A stretch of DNA of 30,454 bases from a virus. A model generated the notes under the pieces. The model was not told the origin of the DNA. It made no database searches and was given only the letters and a program-made list of their open reading frames with translations. This document shows positions 25,903 to 30,454 of this stretch, piece after piece. Within the stretch, counting starts at the first letter, position 1; each line of letters begins with the position of its first letter. The position numbers and the translations under genes are program-made. The stretch is from IMG/VR virus record IMGVR_UViG_3300035430_000014, positions 1 through 30,454 of that record, one strand, 5' to 3'.

Positions 25903-26541
25903 ATGGCAACTAGACAGGGATTAGATAGTTCTATTGTCAATCGTCTAGGAGCAGACGAACAAGCCTTATTTTTTGCAGTCAAAGCAGAGTTTGATACTGA
26001 TGATATTTTTGTATGGTCAGGCATAGATGATCTTGTAATAGGTTCAGATACATATACAGGAGCAGGAAATCTATTATCAATAAGCAACTCAGAAGATAAT
26101 TTAGAACTCAAATCTAACGGTATTGTTGTTTCTCTATCAGGAATGGACACAACTATTGTCAATTACGCACTTACAGAAAACTATCAAAATAGACCTATAA
26201 CAATCTTTATGGGATATGTTATGGGGGGAACTAACGAGGTTGCAGGAACGCTTACTTTGTTTAAAGGTAGAATGACTAGCCTTGTTATAAACGACACGCC
26301 TGAAGGCTCCACAGTAACGATAGATGCAGAAAATAGACTTGTAGACCTAGACAGACCATCTAACCTTAGATACACAAAAGAATCACAAAACTTTTTACAC
26401 GCAGGTGACACAGGTTTTAACCGTGTTGCATCTTTGCAAGACAAACAAATTAATTGGGGCAAAACATCAGATACAGCAGGCAAGGGTAGTGGTGATGGCA
26501 GACCTGCAGACTCAGATAAATATAGAAATTTTGAGAAATGA
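25903..26541 (+). CDS. Tail hub / minor tail protein (DUF2163-like position)
   Basis: A 212-residue protein. The pattern ALFFAVKAEFDTDDIFVWSG, YTGAGNLLSIS, LKSNGIVVSLSGMD, YQNRPITIFMGYV, then VTIDAENRLVDLDRPSNLRY is that of the hub proteins following the distal tail protein in GTA-like and lambda-like tails (position of lambda L or GTA DUF2163). It connects the tail tube to the tip. It starts right after the preceding stop and overlaps the next gene as ATGA. The assignment rests on order and the overall pattern. Confidence 0.78.
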   Translation: MATRQGLDSSIVNRLGADEQALFFAVKAEFDTDDIFVWSGIDDLVIGSDTYTGAGNLLSISNSEDNLELKSNGIVVSLSGMDTTIVNYALTENYQNRPITIFMGYVMGGTNEVAGTLTLFKGRMTSLVINDTPEGSTVTIDAENRLVDLDRPSNLRYTKESQNFLHAGDTGFNRVASLQDKQINWGKTSDTAGKGSGDGRPADSDKYRNFEK

Positions 26542-26951
26542 AGAAATTACCAAATTGGGAACCCATGTTTCATGACTTTGTAAAAAATAATAACTTTCCT
26601 TTTGAGTGGGGAAAGAATGATTGTTGTAAGTTTAGCAATGCTCTTATTAAACAAATAACAGGTGAAGATTTAATACCTAAAAAACTAAAGTGGACTGACG
26701 AAGAAAGTGCTATGAAAGCCATAAAATCATATGGTGGAGATTTAGAGAAAAGCATTGAAAAAGCTTGTAATACAAAAAATGTAGGTGAAATAGATAAAGC
26801 CTTTATGACTTGTGGTGATCTTGTTATTTATGAACAAAATGGTTCTAGCCTTGTGGGTATGTGCAATGGATTTGGAATACTTACGCCAACAGATGATGGA
26901 ATAGGTGTTGTTGATAGCGAATTAGCTTATAGAGTTTGGAGATTTGATTAA
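26538..26951 (+). CDS. Tail-tip peptidase-like protein, DUF6950 / NlpC-P60-like
   Basis: A 137-residue protein with FEWGKNDCCKFSNALI (about 18-33), where a cysteine of DCC would be the nucleophile of an NlpC/P60-type fold. A later MTCGDLVIYE segment matches the usual CGDLVxF element. A partner histidine is not clear, so the activity may be lost or different. In lambda-like tails the K protein at this place is a peptidoglycan-directed peptidase of the tail tip. It overlaps both neighbours (ATGA and TAATG). Confidence 0.8.
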   Translation: MKKLPNWEPMFHDFVKNNNFPFEWGKNDCCKFSNALIKQITGEDLIPKKLKWTDEESAMKAIKSYGGDLEKSIEKACNTKNVGEIDKAFMTCGDLVIYEQNGSSLVGMCNGFGILTPTDDGIGVVDSELAYRVWRFD

Positions 26952-29900
26952 TGGCTAAACAGATTAAAGCAGCCTTAACAGCAGCTATTATAGTTTTTGC
27001 CGTTGCGACAGGAACAATACATTTTTTTGGTGCTGCTGCTTTAGGTGGAGCAACAGCGTTGGGAATGGCAGCAATGACTTTTGGTACTACACTGGTAGCA
27101 AGTGTAATAGGAAAGATGACATCCAAAGGAATTAATGCATCTTCAGGAAATTTTGGTACAAAATTTGCAGCTAGGGGTGGGCTAGTACCAAGACAAATTG
27201 TTTATGGTCAATGTCGTGTAGGTGGTACACAAGTGCATATTGAAACCACTGGTACAGACAATTACCTTTTGCACATGGTAGTAGTTTTAGCAGGACATGA
27301 AATAGAAAGCCTTGAAAAACTAAGACTCAATGATATAAACACCACAACCACGACATCTACTATAAGTGGTTCAACAGTCTACACAGTAACTAATGCTGAT
27401 TTTACCAACACAGAGAATGATAATAATTTTGGTAGTGGTAGATTGGTTCGTTACTCTTTTGAAGATGGAAGCCAAACAGCAGTCAATGGTTTTATGAATG
27501 CACAGCTTGCAACTATGGGTGCAACAGACAAATTTTTAGGCGTTGCTTATGTATATATACAAATGGTATTTGATGCAGAGAAATTTGGTGGTGGTATGCC
27601 TGCTGTATCATTTGAAGTTAAAGGTAAAAATGTTTACGACCCACGCACAAGTGCTAACGCAACAACAGACCTGCAAAGATCAAACCCTGCTTTAATAATT
27701 AGAGATTACTTAACAGATACACAGTATGGATTAAAAGCCAAAGCTTCAGAAATAAACGACACTACTAATGCAGGTGGTATAGCTTCTGCTGCAAATACTT
27801 GTGACCAAAATGTAACTTTAGCAGATGGGGTAACAACAGAAACAAGATATACAGCAAATGGTTTCACTAATTTTAGTGCTAATGGAAATGGTGTATTAGA
27901 AGCCGTACTCAGTTCTATGGCAGGTAAAATGTCATATGTGAATGGACAATTTACAGTCTTTGCAGGAGCATCTCAAACACCAAGCCTAACAATTACTGAT
28001 GATGAATTATTATCACCAATTTCTATTTCTACAAATTCTACCAGTGGTGATTTATACAACTCAGTAAAACCTATATATGTTGATAGAAGTCTTAACTACA
28101 TATCAACAGATGCAGAAGTTTATCAAGATTCAACATTTTTAAATGCAGATACGCCTAGTGGCGAAAGCACAGCAAACTATGTAAAACAAATGGAAACACA
28201 ATTGCCATTTACTGTTACAGATACTATGGCACAAAGATTGGGTCGCATAGCATTAAAAAGCCAAAGACAATCAACATCTTTATCAGTTTTAGTTAGTTTG
28301 CAATTTATGAGGTGTCAGCCGAATGATTGGGTATACCTAACAAATGAAAGGCTTGGTTATACACAAAAAACCTTTGAAGTCTTGTCTACAAATATGGAAG
28401 TCATACAGGATGGTGATGTTCCAGTCATAGCAACAAGATTAGAACTTAAAGAAATAGAAGCTTCTGTATTTAACTTTGCTAGTAATGAATACACCACAGG
28501 TCAAGCAGAAGGCTCTGATGTATCTACTGGTACATATGCAGTAAGTCCACCATCTAGTTTGTCATTAGCACAACAGAACAGCATAGATGGTACTACAAGT
28601 AAAATAGACATCCTTGCATCTTGGACTAACAATGCAAGTGATAAAGTTACACTTACGGAGATTGCTTATAAATTAAGCACAGACAGTGACTACACCTCTG
28701 ACTTTACAGTAGGCAAAAGAATATCAAACGCTGCCATTCCAAATGTGGTTGTTGGTAAAACATACAATGTAAAGATAAGACACATTGATGTTAATGGTGT
28801 AACTAGTGTTTATACAAGCGTATCTAACATAACAATCACAGTTGCAGGAACTGCTCCTGCTACACCAAGCAATCTAACTGTATCTACAGGCAGATTAAAT
28901 ATGTTGTTGTCATGGACTAATCCTAACTCAAGCGATTTTAGGGCAGTTAAGGTTTATAGAAAAATAGCTAACAGCACCCCAACTGATGATACAGATTTAG
29001 TAGACACTATTGGTGGAGAACCTAATAAAGTCTCTACTACTTTGTTCGGAGATCAAGATGGATTAACAGCAGGAACTACTTATTATTTTTGGGTAAGAGC
29101 AATCAATCATTCTGATTTGCATTCACCTTTTAGTAGCTCGCGTGCAGGTAACTTTATTAAAGCTGTGCCTGATGGAACTATAACTGAATTACAACTGGCT
29201 GATGAAGCAGTGACAAATGCCAAGATAGCAGTAAATGCTATACAAGGAGATGTTATTGCAGCAGGTGCTATTACAGAACAAAAGCTCGGTCCTGATGCTG
29301 TTACTACAGCAAAAATTGCTGACAACGCCATCACTACAGCACTCATAAATGATGATGCTATTACAACTGCAAAGATAGTTGATGATGCTGTGACAAATGC
29401 CCTCATAGCAACGGATGCTGTGAATCAAGATTCTATAGCAGCAAACTCAGTTACAGCCACAGAGATAGTTGCAGGAACTATTACATCAACTGAAATAGCA
29501 ACGGATGCTATAACATCAGACAAGATATTAGCAAATGCTATAACTACTAACAAAATAAATGCAAATGCTATTACAACTGCAAAAATAAATGCAGAAGCAG
29601 TAACAGCTACAGAAATACTTGCAAATACTATTACTGCTAACGAATTAGCCACAAACTCAATCTCATCAGACAAAATACAAACTAACGCTATAACAGCAGC
29701 AAAAATACTTGCAGGAAATGTTACAGCAGGGAAGCTAGCAACAGATTCTGTAGTTGCAGGTAACATACAGGCAAATGCAGTTACTTCTGTAAAAATACTT
29801 GCAGGGGCTGTAACAGCAGATAAAATTAATGTGAGTACCCTATCTGCCATTTCTGCAAATGTAGGAACTCTTACAGCAGGTACTATTGATGCTTCAACTT

Positions 29901-30445
29901 TAACAATTTCTAATATAAACGCATCAAATATAACCACTGGTGATCTATCTGCACAAAGGCTCACATTAAATGGCTCTACACTTACAGCAGACGGTACTGG
30001 TTTAAAAATATCTAGTAATGGAGTAACAGTTGCAGAGATAGGAACAAGGGCTGTTGGTGCTTTAGGTCTTAATGGTGGTGGTGGAACTGTGGCTTTTGGC
30101 GATGGCAGGTTTTCTGATAATTATGTGGACTTAATTACAGTAACATTTACTACAGCAGAAGCAGGGGAATATTTAATTGTTAGCAACTGCATGGTAGGTG
30201 GTGTTTTTAATACTTTAACACGATTGCAGTCAAAATTAATTGTAGGTGGAACAAATGTTGCAACTTACACATCACCAACTGGAGCTCAAGCAATACAACC
30301 TATAGTTATGGCAGGAAAAATAACTTTAAGTGCTAGTACTTCATACACTGCTCAATTCCAAGGACAGGTTTCACAAGATAATACAACACATAATGTAGGT
30401 GGATTTAACAGAAGGATATCAGCATTACACCTTAACAAACAATAA
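26951..30445 (+). CDS. Tail tip / central fibre protein, J-like, with Fn3-like domains and decapeptide repeats
   Basis: A 1164-residue protein. The start has two hydrophobic segments (about 5-28 and 30-55), like tail-tip I proteins fused to J. Then RQIVYGQCRVGGTQVHI leads into the J-type hub, which runs to about 530 and includes NDWVYLTNERLGY. Two fibronectin-III-like domains follow (about 535-635 and 636-738; SLSWTN-like strands, TYYFWVRAINH). Residues 743-962 are 22 decapeptide repeats of AITTAKIxxN type. The last 200 residues are a distinct end domain with GGGGTVAFGDGRFSDNYVDL. It forms the tip, contacts the host and may carry a receptor-binding end. The gene starts in TAATG overlap. Confidence 0.92.
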   Translation: MAKQIKAALTAAIIVFAVATGTIHFFGAAALGGATALGMAAMTFGTTLVASVIGKMTSKGINASSGNFGTKFAARGGLVPRQIVYGQCRVGGTQVHIETTGTDNYLLHMVVVLAGHEIESLEKLRLNDINTTTTTSTISGSTVYTVTNADFTNTENDNNFGSGRLVRYSFEDGSQTAVNGFMNAQLATMGATDKFLGVAYVYIQMVFDAEKFGGGMPAVSFEVKGKNVYDPRTSANATTDLQRSNPALIIRDYLTDTQYGLKAKASEINDTTNAGGIASAANTCDQNVTLADGVTTETRYTANGFTNFSANGNGVLEAVLSSMAGKMSYVNGQFTVFAGASQTPSLTITDDELLSPISISTNSTSGDLYNSVKPIYVDRSLNYISTDAEVYQDSTFLNADTPSGESTANYVKQMETQLPFTVTDTMAQRLGRIALKSQRQSTSLSVLVSLQFMRCQPNDWVYLTNERLGYTQKTFEVLSTNMEVIQDGDVPVIATRLELKEIEASVFNFASNEYTTGQAEGSDVSTGTYAVSPPSSLSLAQQNSIDGTTSKIDILASWTNNASDKVTLTEIAYKLSTDSDYTSDFTVGKRISNAAIPNVVVGKTYNVKIRHIDVNGVTSVYTSVSNITITVAGTAPATPSNLTVSTGRLNMLLSWTNPNSSDFRAVKVYRKIANSTPTDDTDLVDTIGGEPNKVSTTLFGDQDGLTAGTTYYFWVRAINHSDLHSPFSSSRAGNFIKAVPDGTITELQLADEAVTNAKIAVNAIQGDVIAAGAITEQKLGPDAVTTAKIADNAITTALINDDAITTAKIVDDAVTNALIATDAVNQDSIAANSVTATEIVAGTITSTEIATDAITSDKILANAITTNKINANAITTAKINAEAVTATEILANTITANELATNSISSDKIQTNAITAAKILAGNVTAGKLATDSVVAGNIQANAVTSVKILAGAVTADKINVSTLSAISANVGTLTAGTIDASTLTISNINASNITTGDLSAQRLTLNGSTLTADGTGLKISSNGVTVAEIGTRAVGALGLNGGGGTVAFGDGRFSDNYVDLITVTFTTAEAGEYLIVSNCMVGGVFNTLTRLQSKLIVGGTNVATYTSPTGAQAIQPIVMAGKITLSASTSYTAQFQGQVSQDNTTHNVGGFNRRISALHLNKQ
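29177..29836 (+). repeat. 22 decapeptide repeats in the tail tip protein
   Basis: A strict 10-residue (30-base) period with the pattern (A/T/S)-(I/V)-T-x-x-(K/E)-(I/L)-x-x-(N/D/G), for example AVTNAKIAVN, AITTAKIVDD, AITSDKILAN. The repetition is at protein level; bases vary between units. Such repeats are common in phage fibres and probably form a beta-helical or trimeric stalk. Confidence 0.9.
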
Positions 30446-30454
30446 TGACAATAT
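30445..30454 (+). CDS. Possible start of the next gene (cut by the window end)
   Basis: ATG ACA ATA follows in TAATG overlap with the stop of the tail tip gene, the same joining used several times in this cluster. Only three codons are visible, so nothing can be said of the product. Confidence 0.3.

Overview
This window looks like the late structural region of an AT-rich tailed phage of siphovirus type. I estimate G+C by eye in the mid-to-upper 30s percent. The head genes are of HK97 type: terminase small and large subunits, portal, MuF-like protein, S78 prohead protease and major capsid protein. The tail genes resemble those of alphaproteobacterial phages and gene transfer agents: TP901-type tube protein, GTA-like tail chaperones, tape measure, hub proteins and an NlpC/DUF6950-like peptidase. 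Low G+C, very compact genes with ATGA or TAATG overlaps, and families common in marine phages suggest a marine phage of an alphaproteobacterium. The host is inference only.

Layout. 1-130: leader with two copies of a TTTTTGGAATATT element. 131-4773: packaging and portal genes plus the MuF-like protein. 4775-5944: four small genes on the opposite strand, the first ArdC-like, with their own promoter and terminator. 6083-8717: prohead protease, major capsid protein and a probable decoration protein, closed by a hairpin terminator at 8731-8757. 8769-16651: a lysine-tailed small protein, a fibre-associated protein, a very large fibre gene (repeat shaft, then a collagen-like Gly-X-Y domain, then a C1q-like head) and a small conserved protein. 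16686-19665: three coupled enzyme genes. 19696-20107: two small proteins, one with a membrane segment. 20116-30445: head-tail connectors, tail completion, tube, chaperones, tape measure, tip proteins and a large J-like tip/fibre protein. No tRNA, rRNA, CRISPR array or integrase was seen.

The most striking part is 14503-19665. The fibre carries roughly 149 Gly-X-Y triplets in which every lysine (about 40) is in the Y position, mostly in KGQKGE blocks. X-Lys-Gly is the sequence context hydroxylated by animal lysyl hydroxylases. Just downstream lies a 612-residue protein that joins three domains in one chain: a GT25 domain of procollagen-galactosyltransferase type, a PLOD-type glycosyltransferase domain, and a lysyl-hydroxylase-like 2OG-Fe(II) dioxygenase domain. 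A PKHD/prolyl-hydroxylase-like oxygenase and an FkbM methyltransferase sit between fibre and enzyme. I propose a self-contained phage system that makes glycosylated hydroxylysine on its own collagen-like fibre. As given, the fibre gene has a +1 frameshift near 15091 and an in-frame TAA at 15335, both inside the collagen repeats.

A second notable item is a probable programmed -1 frameshift at an A9 run (22937-22945). It would join the two tail assembly chaperone parts, as in the classic G/GT arrangement.
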